Below, in pieces: positions 34,528 through 43,344 of a DNA stretch of 64,000 nucleotides. Location: positions 307,001-371,000 of the forward strand of contig JADKEF010000001.1 in the NCBI GenBank assembly GCA_016718135.1, read 5' to 3'. Origin of the DNA: Acidobacteriota bacterium. GTDB lineage: Bacteria > Acidobacteriota > Blastocatellia > Pyrinomonadales > Pyrinomonadaceae. Numbering within the stretch: position 1 is the first letter of the stretch; each line of letters opens with the position of its first letter. Made by a program: the position numbers and the translations under genes. The notes beneath the pieces were generated by a model. The model was not told the DNA's origin. It saw nothing but the letters and a program-made list of their open reading frames with translations, and made no database searches.

Positions 34528-36025
34528 TTTTATTACCCGAAAGGACAAAACTAGCGAGATATGCGACTACAAAAGTAGTTACGCTACCGATCAACACGTA
34601 CCACGGAAAAGCGATCGGCGTGTAGAAACGAATATAAAACATCAGAGCGATGCTGACCAACATACCTATCAGCGCCGGCATCTCGTTGACGCGTTTGAGG
34701 AAGGTGCCGATCAAAAATACGCCAAGTACCGGGCCATTAAAGAGCGACGCGACCGACAACGCTTGATCCAATGCTGAGCGTTCCTGTCGCATCACGATCA
34801 ACGCGACCGCGATCTGTACGACGCCGAAAACAAGGGTTAGGATGTGTGAGACTCTTAGGAAGTGCTTATCGTCTTTTCCGGATTTGAAAGGTTTGTATAG
34901 ATCGTTGACGAAAGTCGCTGCTATCGAATTCAAAGAGCTCGACAAAGCCGCCGCGAAGATCGCTGCGACGACGAGCCCCGAAATTCCGCTCGGCATCGAT
35001 TTTGTTATGAAATCTGGAAACACTTTGTCACCGCCTGAGAACGGCAACTGCGCGGGAATGCCCGAACCCGCGACTCCGGCCTGAGCGTAATCGGCCAGAT
35101 TGTACGGAGCGTAAAATGCGAACAGCAACACGCCGATGAAAAGGAAGCCGATGAATTGGCCCAGCACGACGGCACCGCTCGAGAGCAATGCGAATGATGC
35201 TCGGCTTGGTTTATTGGTGCAGAGATATCGCTGAACGAGATATTGATCCGTTCCATGCGTCGACATCGTCAGGAAGCATCCGCCGATCAGACCGGCCCAG
35301 AATGTGTAGGTTTTGGTGAAGTCCCACGTGAAATCGAAAACGTCGAACTTGTCGAATTGTTGTCCGATGGCAATTGCTCCCGAAAAACCGCCTTCGATCT
35401 GATTCGCAATGACGACAGCTGCGGCGATCGCACCGCCGATATAGATCAAAAGCTGGACCACCTCGATCCAAATGATCGCCTCCATCCCTCCGTAGAAGGT
35501 GAAGATAATCATCACCACACCGAGCAAAATGATCGAGCCGACAATCACGAGAGTCGCGTCGGTACCCGGCACAAAGGCAGTGTAAACGGCTGCCAAAACT
35601 ATCGCTGTCAGCAACAGACGAATTCCGTCTGCGATGTTTCGCATGACGACAAAAAGGCCCGACGCGAGCATCTTGACCTTGTTGCCAAAGCGTTCGCCGA
35701 GAAGCTGATAGACCGTCTGCAGATCGCCCTTAAAGTACAGCGGAATAAAGATCAGCGAGATAACCACGCGGCCGAGCATGTAGCCGAAAACTAGTTGTAG
35801 AAACTGAAAATTCCCGTTCCTCGCAAACGCAATTCCCGGCACCGATATGAACGTGATGGTACTCGTCTCGGTCGCGACGATCGACATCGCGATCGCCCAC
35901 CAAGGCACATTTCGGCCGCCGACAAAATAGTCCGCCGTCGTCTCCTGCTTACCCGAAAATAGGATCCCAAAAACGGTGATGCCGATGAGGTAGCCGAAGA
36001 TGATAATGAGGTCGAGTGTCTGCAT
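34511..36025 (-). CDS. Sodium:solute symporter (SSS family), probably amino-sugar importer
   Basis: The 504-residue protein has about 13 membrane helices and SSS marks: TTADYFVGGRNVPWWAIAMS near 30-49, ATETSTITFISVPG, and SSLNSIAATFVNDLYKP. In Tannerella an inner-membrane carrier next to MurK and MurQ imports MurNAc; by position this symporter may do the same for MurNAc, GlcNAc or an anhydro form (inference). It is overlapped by nagZ and lies 82 bp after the unknown 347-residue gene. Confidence 0.88.
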   Translation of the reverse strand: MQTLDLIIIFGYLIGITVFGILFSGKQETTADYFVGGRNVPWWAIAMSIVATETSTITFISVPGIAFARNGNFQFLQLVFGYMLGRVVISLIFIPLYFKGDLQTVYQLLGERFGNKVKMLASGLFVVMRNIADGIRLLLTAIVLAAVYTAFVPGTDATLVIVGSIILLGVVMIIFTFYGGMEAIIWIEVVQLLIYIGGAIAAAVVIANQIEGGFSGAIAIGQQFDKFDVFDFTWDFTKTYTFWAGLIGGCFLTMSTHGTDQYLVQRYLCTNKPSRASFALLSSGAVVLGQFIGFLFIGVLLFAFYAPYNLADYAQAGVAGSGIPAQLPFSGGDKVFPDFITKSMPSGISGLVVAAIFAAALSSSLNSIAATFVNDLYKPFKSGKDDKHFLRVSHILTLVFGVVQIAVALIVMRQERSALDQALSVASLFNGPVLGVFLIGTFLKRVNEMPALIGMLVSIALMFYIRFYTPIAFPWYVLIGSVTTFVVAYLASFVLSGNKNEVSV

Positions 36026-36107
36026 GTATCGATAAGACAGCGAAAACTAATCCTGCAAAGCGATAAGAAGTTTTTATCGTGAAAAGCGTGTCGGGTCAAA
36101 TCCGAAG

Positions 36108-37151
36108 TCATTTTCGAGCCCAGTACATACCGATACCCTTTATTCGATTGAGCTGGCCGTCGGCGATCCAGGGAAATCTCCTTTTCGCTACCGGAGCGAT
36201 GTCGTACTCGCCGATCTCGCCCGCAAGTTCGCGTTCTGCTAGATGGCAAATGTAAGATTCGGCCTCGTCGGCGAGTTTCTTGAGTCGGGCGATCTCGTCC
36301 GTCGTAAGCTCGGGATATTTCAAACGCATCCGGTCGTCGATCGGCTTGCGAAAATTCTCGCCCCATTCGGTCGCTAGAGCGAGAGCGTGGTTCATCATGT
36401 CGATCGGAAACTCAAGATCGAGATCGTCGGCGTGCGAATGAATCAGATTGACCGGCATCGACTCTGACGGACGCTCGAATGTCGGCTTCGTGTAGGTGCC
36501 TTCTTTCAGCAGTTCGTATCGCTCGGTAAATTCCAGCGGGAGGAACTTGATAAATCTCACCCGCAAAAACCTTCCTCGGCCGAGCCGCATGTCCATCTCA
36601 TAAAACCCAGGCCCAACGTGGCCGATATGAAGGCAATAGGCTTTGCCGTTTTCGAGATGTTCGAGCGATGGCGATTCGTAGGAATCGACCTCGAAATCTT
36701 TAAGCGTGTTTTTCAGAGTCACCGAAACGATCTCAGGAAATTTGTCCGGCAGCGGGAAGACCAGTTTTTGCCAATGCAGATTCTGGTCGATGCTGATGCC
36801 AAAGATTCCGATGTTATTCGGATTGTCGTCGAATAACGGGTCGGCATCGCTGAGCACGCGTTGGTAAGTGACCTTCACCGGACAACGTCCGGGCGGGATA
36901 TTCTCAGCGAATGGCGTGCAGGGAATCAAATCGTCTTTTGCAATAAATCCCGGAATCCCATCGCCGCGATCTGGCAGACGATAGCCGAATATATCGTGAT
37001 CGGCATCCGGAATCGTATTGAATTTCTGCCCAAAGGTCGCATCGAGACTCGCTGCGGAGACGACATTGTCTTCGAGTTCAAGGATAGTGCCTTCCTCGAA
37101 ATGCGGGCTTTCTTTGAGAAAGAACAGACTGAATTTCGGCGGCTGATCCAT
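36108..37151 (-). CDS. Unknown 347-residue protein in the MurNAc recycling operon
   Basis: No signal peptide or membrane span. The sequence is rich in short aromatic strands in the first 220 residues (KFSLFFLKESPHFEEG, GYRLPDRGDGIPGF, GFYEMDMRLGRGRFLRVRFI), followed by a helical C-terminus (LTTDEIARLKKLADEAE). I do not recognise a family. It sits nine bases from murQ and before the symporter, so it is probably made with them. A sugar-binding or hydrolytic role in muropeptide handling is conceivable but unproven. Confidence 0.7.
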   Translation of the reverse strand: MDQPPKFSLFFLKESPHFEEGTILELEDNVVSAASLDATFGQKFNTIPDADHDIFGYRLPDRGDGIPGFIAKDDLIPCTPFAENIPPGRCPVKVTYQRVLSDADPLFDDNPNNIGIFGISIDQNLHWQKLVFPLPDKFPEIVSVTLKNTLKDFEVDSYESPSLEHLENGKAYCLHIGHVGPGFYEMDMRLGRGRFLRVRFIKFLPLEFTERYELLKEGTYTKPTFERPSESMPVNLIHSHADDLDLEFPIDMMNHALALATEWGENFRKPIDDRMRLKYPELTTDEIARLKKLADEAESYICHLAERELAGEIGEYDIAPVAKRRFPWIADGQLNRIKGIGMYWARK

Positions 37152-37160
37152 TTGAGAGCT

Positions 37161-38051
37161 TTAGTTCAGACTGGCGATCGCTTTTTCAACGACGAAATCA
37201 TTATCAGATAAAGCTGACGTGGCGATCTGTTGGACGACACCAGTCGCGCTCATCACCAAAGCGACTCGAAGATCGTCTTGGGCGTCGACCATTAGCTGAG
37301 ATGCTGTAGTTTCCTCCAGTCCCGTTTCCGCCATCAGAATACGCAGCGAGCGTTCTTTGAGTTTAATATTCGATGATTTTACGTTCGTCATGCGATTGCC
37401 GCTCACGTAGCCGAGGCGGATCATGGTAACGGTGGAGATGGTGTTTAAGACGAGTTTTTGGGCGGTTCCGGCTTTCATGCGGGTCGAGCCGGTGATGGCT
37501 TCGGGGCCGACGCCGGGGACGATGGCGATGTCGACGGCGTGCGTGATCGCGGAATCGGGGACACAGGTGATGCAGGCGGTGAAGCAACCCAAGCTTTTTG
37601 CGTATTCGACAGCTCCGATAGTGTAAGGCGTCCGGCCCGAGGCGGCGATGCCTATGACGGCGTCTTTTTCCGTGACGCCTCGTGATTTGAGGTCTTCGGC
37701 ACCGGCTTCGAGGTTGTCTTCGCTCGACTCGGTCGCTTGGTACAGAGCGTCGTAGCCACCCGCTATCACGCCTTGAATGAGATCGTACGATACCCCAAAC
37801 GTCGGCGGTATCTCGCTCGCATCCAGTACCCCAAGCCTCCCGCTTGTCCCAGTCCCAACATAAAAAAGCCGTCCGCCATTCTGGAGGCGTTCGACGACCT
37901 CGTCGATTACCGCTGCGATCTCAGGCAGGACTTTCTCGATAGCTAACGCGATAGTCTTGTCTTCGCTATTGATGAGCCGTGCAGCTTCGAGCGTCGAGAC
38001 CTTGTCGATCTCGGTGGTGTTTGGGTTTTCTTGTTCGGTGACCGGAAGCAT
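37161..38051 (-). CDS. murQ: N-acetylmuramic acid 6-phosphate etherase
   Basis: MurQ cleaves the lactyl ether of MurNAc-6-P to give GlcNAc-6-P. The 296-residue length is standard. Motifs are TEQENPNTTEIDKVST, the SIS-domain phosphate loop VGTGTSGRLGVLDASE, catalytic Glu in ESSEDN, IAASGRTPY, and TGSTRMKAGTAQKLVLN. It is four bases from the TonB-type gene upstream and nine from the unknown gene downstream, in the middle of the operon. Confidence 0.96.
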   Translation of the reverse strand: MLPVTEQENPNTTEIDKVSTLEAARLINSEDKTIALAIEKVLPEIAAVIDEVVERLQNGGRLFYVGTGTSGRLGVLDASEIPPTFGVSYDLIQGVIAGGYDALYQATESSEDNLEAGAEDLKSRGVTEKDAVIGIAASGRTPYTIGAVEYAKSLGCFTACITCVPDSAITHAVDIAIVPGVGPEAITGSTRMKAGTAQKLVLNTISTVTMIRLGYVSGNRMTNVKSSNIKLKERSLRILMAETGLEETTASQLMVDAQDDLRVALVMSATGVVQQIATSALSDNDFVVEKAIASLN

Positions 38052-38055
38052 GATT

Positions 38056-38525
38056 TTAGTATATGAAAAAGCTATATTCGACAGTCCGACGGACGCTTAT
38101 TGCTCTCCCACGTTTTGTTGCCGCCTCAAACCTAATTTTCCTCGCTGCGGTAATAGCATCCTGATTCAGACCTTTTGAGAGGCCGTTAACGACTGCGATC
38201 TTTCCAAGTTGTCCATTCGAAAGGAATTGAACTTTCAAACGAACAATGCCTTCAGCACAATCAGTACCATCGGTTCTGGTAGCCTTAGGTTTCGACAGTA
38301 TCCTCAATGGTAGATTTTGGGGATCAATCTTTACTTCGGTCACTTTCAGATCAGATCCCGAATCGCTTGGAAGTGGGATATCCCGTGCCATTCCTCCGTA
38401 TTCCGAACGTATCATTGGGTGGGCCAGACTTGGACATCGAACTGGACTCTGGCCAAACAGATGTGCGGCAAAGCCGACAGCAGTTAGGAAAAAATAAAAA
38501 TCAGAGATGTGAGATTCTTATTCAT
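38056..38525 (-). CDS. Secreted TonB C-terminal domain protein, frame broken in A6 run
   Basis: The C-terminal 119 residues are a TonB_C domain (EGIVRLKVQFLSNGQLGKIA, LNQDAITAARKIRFEAATKR, VEYSF). The natural start is the ATG at 38523-38525, overlapping the kinase stop (ATGA). From there a signal peptide (MNKNLTSLIFIF, then FLTAVGFAAHLFGQ) is readable only if one base is added to the A run at 38489-38494 (T on the coding strand). No membrane anchor remains after the signal, so it is probably periplasmic. It may link envelope sugar uptake to TonB function (inference). Confidence 0.7.
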
Positions 38526-39496
38526 ATCATTTTGCTGTTTCCATTCTTCATGGCCATCAACGCCGCGGCGTGTGCCGGCGGCATTTGCGGGTCGGTCAAA
38601 AATGCCTTCGGGGCGACTCTTGCGATGATCTCGGTCATTGGGTCGGTTAACAGGTCGCCTGCTTTGAATACGCTGCCGACGCAGCCGATCGGGACCTTGC
38701 GTTTTTCTAGACCGAGTTTCTTCAAAACGGCGGCGGCGGCTGTGCCTAGTTCGTGGCCTGCGTCGCGTAAAATTTCTATTGCTACTTTATCACCGTCCTG
38801 GGCGGTTTCGACGACCAGACGTGCGAAACCGGCTATGCGGCTGTTGTCCATTTGCGGGGCGTAGATCGCTCCGATCAGGTTCTCAACGTTCGATGCACGA
38901 AAGTAGTCGGCGGCTTGTTCGCTGAGTTTGGTGAGCGGGCCGCGACCGTCGGAGGCCTTTGCAACGGCGTGGAGAGCCTCGCCCGCGATGCCACGGCCGC
39001 CGCCTTCGTCACCGGCGACCGGGCCCCAGCCTCCGGCGATGAATTTCTCGCCATTGTCATCGACGCCGATGCAGACCGAGCCTGTTCCGGCGATGACGAC
39101 GAGGCCTGCTTTTCCTAGAGTTGTGCCGTAAAGTGCGATGTCTGCGTCGGTGGTGACAGAAGTTTTCTTGACTCGAAACCGCGTCGCAAAGCTGTCACGG
39201 ACACGTTCTCGAATATCCTGTCGCCTCACGCCTGCCAATCCCAAAGTTGCCGCAACAATGTCGCCGCGTGAAACTCCTCCGCTGTCGCACGCCGCGTCGA
39301 TCGCCTTTGCGATGTTCGCAACAGCCGTTTCCACACCAACGCGCAAAGGGTTAGACGGGCCGCCTGAGCCTTCGGCGACGACCTCGTGCGACTCGTCCAT
39401 GAGGGCGACATTCGTCTTTGTGCCGCCGCCATCCACACCGAGGAACAGCTGGTAAAGCTGGCGTTTTCGTCCTCGTTCTGGAGTGTTTTGCGGCAT
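38522..39496 (-). CDS. BadF/BadG/BcrA-type amino-sugar kinase (NagK/MurK-like)
   Basis: The 324-residue ASKHA-fold kinase has the phosphate-1 motif GVDGGGTKT, phosphate-2 IAGTGSV, GGWGPVAGDEGGG, and adenosine motif IGCVGSVFKAG. Family members phosphorylate GlcNAc, and in Clostridium and Tannerella MurK also MurNAc, at position 6. Next to murQ, a MurNAc/GlcNAc kinase is the likely role. It is the first gene of the minus-strand operon, divergent from the LysR gene. Confidence 0.87.
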   Translation of the reverse strand: MPQNTPERGRKRQLYQLFLGVDGGGTKTNVALMDESHEVVAEGSGGPSNPLRVGVETAVANIAKAIDAACDSGGVSRGDIVAATLGLAGVRRQDIRERVRDSFATRFRVKKTSVTTDADIALYGTTLGKAGLVVIAGTGSVCIGVDDNGEKFIAGGWGPVAGDEGGGRGIAGEALHAVAKASDGRGPLTKLSEQAADYFRASNVENLIGAIYAPQMDNSRIAGFARLVVETAQDGDKVAIEILRDAGHELGTAAAAVLKKLGLEKRKVPIGCVGSVFKAGDLLTDPMTEIIARVAPKAFLTDPQMPPAHAAALMAMKNGNSKMI

Positions 39497-39622
39497 TTAA
39501 AGCACCATCAAAAACTAAAAAATTACACTTCTATTGTTTGGGAAACTTGACATATAATCAAATTTAACGGATTTTATGTAGTCAATAAGATATTCTAATC
39601 GCAGGGAAGAAGTAACAAGGCA
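39497..39622. promoter_or_regulatory. Divergent AT-rich control region between kinase operon and lysR
   Basis: The 126-bp gap is AT-rich. TTGACA at 39547-39552 is a possible -35 for the LysR gene. Around 39554-39577 ATAATC ... GATTTTAT forms an imperfect dyad with T-N11-A spacing expected of LysR-type sites. Both readings are tentative. Confidence 0.4.
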
Positions 39623-40540
39623 ATGGAAATCCGACAGTTGAAAGCCTTTCTCGCCATCGCCGAGGCCAAGACCTTTACGGCCGGTGCGCGGCGCGTGAAC
39701 GTAACGCAGGCGGCAATTTCGATGCAGATCCGACAGCTCGAAGACGAGGTCGGCCTGCAGCTGTTTACGCGAACTCCGCGTCGCGTGATCCTGACCGAGG
39801 CTGGCGAATACCTACTCGACCGGGCACGCAAAATTCTCCGCGAACACGACACAGCACTCGCCGAGATCGCCGAGCTCGGCGGCGTGGAACACGGACGTCT
39901 GCGAATCGGAAGCGCGTCGGCGGAATTTGCAACGCTGCAATTGCCGCACATTTTGCAGGGCCTGCGTGAAAAGTTTCCGAATTCGGAATTAGCAGTGAGT
40001 GCGGGCACGAGCCAGACGTTGGTCGACAAGATCATGCATGGCGAGATCGATATTGCATTTGTCTCGCTGCCAGTCGAAAATTCGTCGATCACGACCGATC
40101 TGTTATTTAGCGATGAGATCGTGGCAATCGCACATCCTTCGCATCCGATGGCGAATGAACGCTATATCAGCGCGGCTGCACTCGCCGGAGAAAAGCTGAT
40201 CCTCGGGGAACGCGGTGGTAACACGCGCCGAATGATCGACGATTTTTTTAACGCTGCAAACGTCCGGCCGAACATCACAATGGAACTTTCGCGGCAGGAG
40301 GCGATCAATCAGATGGTCGAAAACAATCTCGGCGTCGGCACCGCCGGAGCCAAGACCATCGCCGACGAGATCCGCGAAGGCCGCCTGACGTCATGGATGA
40401 TCGAGGGAGCCGAGATCAACTGGGAACTCGGACTCGCGAGATTACGCGGCGGATATTTTTCGCCGATCGCGAAGGAATTTGTTGGGTTATGTAAGGAAAG
40501 CTTTGTGATGCGGGACAAGGAACTTAGAGCGAAGAAATGA
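39623..40540 (+). CDS. LysR family transcriptional regulator
   Basis: The 305-residue protein has the N-terminal winged HTH (MEIRQLKAFLAIAEAKTFTA, ...VTQAAISMQIRQLEDEVGLQLFTR) and the periplasmic-binding-like effector domain. It is divergent from the amino-sugar kinase operon and coupled (ATGA) to the serine hydrolase-NamZ gene, so it probably controls both in answer to a cell-wall sugar (inference). Confidence 0.92.
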   Translation: MEIRQLKAFLAIAEAKTFTAGARRVNVTQAAISMQIRQLEDEVGLQLFTRTPRRVILTEAGEYLLDRARKILREHDTALAEIAELGGVEHGRLRIGSASAEFATLQLPHILQGLREKFPNSELAVSAGTSQTLVDKIMHGEIDIAFVSLPVENSSITTDLLFSDEIVAIAHPSHPMANERYISAAALAGEKLILGERGGNTRRMIDDFFNAANVRPNITMELSRQEAINQMVENNLGVGTAGAKTIADEIREGRLTSWMIEGAEINWELGLARLRGGYFSPIAKEFVGLCKESFVMRDKELRAKK

Positions 40541-43151
40541 GGAAGCATTCAGTAGTCAGTAGTCAGCAGTCAGTAGTCGGAATGGGTTCACGCTACCGGG
40601 TTCTTTTTATTCTCTGTGCTCTCTGTGTATTCTGTGGCGAATCTTTCTCACAAGCTTTGCCCGTTGCCGCTCCGCAGGCGGTTGGGATGAATGCGGCGAA
40701 GTTGAACGGAATCGACGCTCTGGTCGAGGCTGACATCGCGGCCAAAAAACTGCCCGGAGCGGTCGTGCTTGTCGGGCATAAAGGGAAGATCGTTTTTCGC
40801 AAGGCTTACGGCAACCGTTCGCTCGTGCCGACGGTCGAGAAGATGACGGTCGATACGATCTTTGATCTGGCATCGCTGACAAAGCCGATCGCGACGGCGA
40901 CTTCGATAATGATACTGGTCGAGCAGGGCAAACTGCGTTTGAACGACACGATCGGGATGTACATCCCCGACATCGACGACGCGGCCGCCAAACGCGTTAC
41001 GATCCAGCAACTGCTCACGCACACATCAGGCTACCGCCCCGATTTCGACCTCGGCGAAAAATGGACCGGCCGCGAAGGCATGCTCGCCGCTTTGAAGAAA
41101 GAAAAACTCCGAGCGGCTCCGGGGACGAAGTTTGTTTATTCGGATATTGGGTTTATTGTCTTGGGGGAAATCTTTCAAAGGCTTGGCGGAAGCAGTGTCG
41201 GCGATGTCGCCTACCTGGGTATCAAAGGTCTTCAACTTCAGAACACCTTTTTTTCGTTGCTCGACCCAGGGAGCAGCGACCCGTATAGGTTTACAAGTTT
41301 CGCCGACTCCATAACGCCGGTCCATCTGACAAAGAAAATTGCGCCATCTGAGAACATACGTGGCCAAAATAGCTATCTTGGATCGAGGTTCGATGGAGGT
41401 GCGGCCGTCGGTGACAAAGTTCTTCGAGGAGCAGTTCACGACCCAACTTCTTACCGAATGGGTGGCGTTGCAGGACACGCCGGGCTTTTCTCAACCGCAG
41501 ACGACCTCGCTCGATACTGCCAAATGCTCCTGAACGGTGGAACGCTTGATGGCAAACGCGTGATGTCGGCAAAGACGATCTCGCGGATGACGGCACCGAT
41601 TGTTGTCTCTGAATCGGGCGATGCTCGGGGGCTTGGATGGGACATGAACACTTCGTTCTCGTCGAATCGCGGCGATCTGTTTCCGCTGGGGTCGTTTGGG
41701 CATACGGGTTTTACGGGGACGAGCGTTTGGATCGACCGGGTTTCGCATACGTTTGTCGTGTTCCTCTCGAACCGCGTTCACCCCGACGGCAAAGGCGATG
41801 TTGGGCCGCTGCGTGCGAAGGTTGCGACGGTAGTTGCTTCGGCGATAGAGGACACGCCGATAGAGAAATTCAAACAGGCCGAGGCTGAGTTTAATGCGGC
41901 GGTTGCGGCTCAGGTGCCGAGGTTTAGGGAAGTGGTTGCTGCGGCAAATCGCGTTGCTGCACCGACATCGGCGGCCTCCTCGGTGGCAGCCGGGGCGGCT
42001 GCGTTCCCGGCGAAGAGCGTTCTTAATGGGATCGACGTTCTGGAACGAAATGGCTTCAAAGAGTTTGAAGGGATGAAGATCGGGTTGGTTACGAATCATA
42101 CCGGCCGAAATCTGGCGGGGAAGCAGACGATCGACATTTTGAATGAAGCAAAGAATGTAAAGCTGACCGCGATGTTTGCACCGGAGCACGGTATTCGCGG
42201 CGAGCTTGATACGGAGAAGATCGACGACACGAAGGACGAGAAGACCGGGCTGCCGGTTTATTCGCTTTACAAGGACGGTATGCGTCGGCCGAAGCCGGAG
42301 CAGACGGCGACGATCGATGCGTTTGTTTATGACATTCAGGACATCGGAGCGAGATTTTATACCTACACGGCTACGCTCAAGAACGTGATGGAAGAGGCCG
42401 CGAAGGCAGGAAACCAGTCTTCGTCCTCGACCGCCCAAACCCGATCAACGGCAACTCCGTCGAAGGCTCGCTCGCTGACGAAGACAAACTAAATTTCATC
42501 GCACCTCACACCGTGCCGGTGCGTTACGGATTGACGATCGGCGAGTATGCGCAATTGATAAACGCAGAAAGAAAGATCGGTGCTGATCTTAGAGTGATAA
42601 AGATGGACGGCTGGTCGCGTTCGATGTGGTTCGACGAGACCGGGCAGACGTGGGTCAACCCGAGCCCGAATATGCGTTCGCTTACCCAAGCAACGCTCTA
42701 TCCCGGCATCGGCCTGCTCGAAACCACAAACGTCAGCGTCGGCCGCGGCACGGACACGCCATTTGAAGTAGTCGGCGCCCCATGGCTAGACGGACAGAAG
42801 CTCGCGGCACATTTGAACGCTCAAAACATCGCCGGTGTTAGATTTATCCCGGTCAGATTCAAGCCAAACGCGTCGGTCTTCAAAGACGAGCAAGTTAACG
42901 GCATTAACATCGTCATCACCGACCGAAAGGTATTCAATTCGTTCAAAACCGGCATCGAGATAGCCGTCGGTTTACGCAAGCTTTACCCGAACGACTGGCA
43001 GGTGGACCGCTACGCTCGCCTGCTTGTAAATGCCGACATTCTCGCCGCAGTTAAACGCGGCGACACGGCAGTTGAGATCGAAAAATTGGTCAGTCCAAAA
43101 ATTACCGAATTTAACGCGCGTCGGGCATCATATTTGCTTTACAAACAGTAG
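40537..43151 (+). CDS. Serine hydrolase (beta-lactamase family)-NamZ (DUF1343, GH171) fusion, frame broken at 42411
   Basis: Residues about 45-430 are a class C beta-lactamase-like domain with SxxK in LASLTKPIA, YSD in KFVYSDIGFIVLG and HTGFTG. From about 490 a DUF1343 domain follows (GMKIGLVTNHTGRN, MFAPEHGIRGELD, VYDIQDIGARFYTYTATL), the family of Bacillus NamZ, an exo-N-acetylmuramidase. One A missing in AAACC at 42411-42413 breaks the frame; the next frame gives KPVFVLDRPNPINGNSVEG and runs to 43151. A signal peptide lies at about residues 18-40. The start overlaps lysR; ATG at 40582 is the alternative, after a 7-nt repeat. Confidence 0.83.
40550..40577 (+). repeat. Four 7-nt tandem units (CAGTAGT) at the start of the NamZ fusion gene
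   Basis: Units cagtagt, cagtagt, cagcagt and cagtagt lie between the LysR-coupled ATG at 40537 and the ATG at 40582. If translated they give a SVVSSQQSVV peptide ahead of the signal peptide. Confidence 0.75.
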
Positions 43152-43344
43152 TTATCGAGTTATAACGAATTCAGATTTTACCTTTTCGTAACAACGCATT
43201 TGATATCAACGACTTTGCTTGATTGAGGGGTGGCCTTCTGCTTTTTGCGATAACGAAAATTTGAATAAATTTCCATTGATGTAAATAATCTTTATGGTTC
43301 GCAATTCTAGCTTCACCGAAAATTCAATAAATCAAAGAGGGAAT

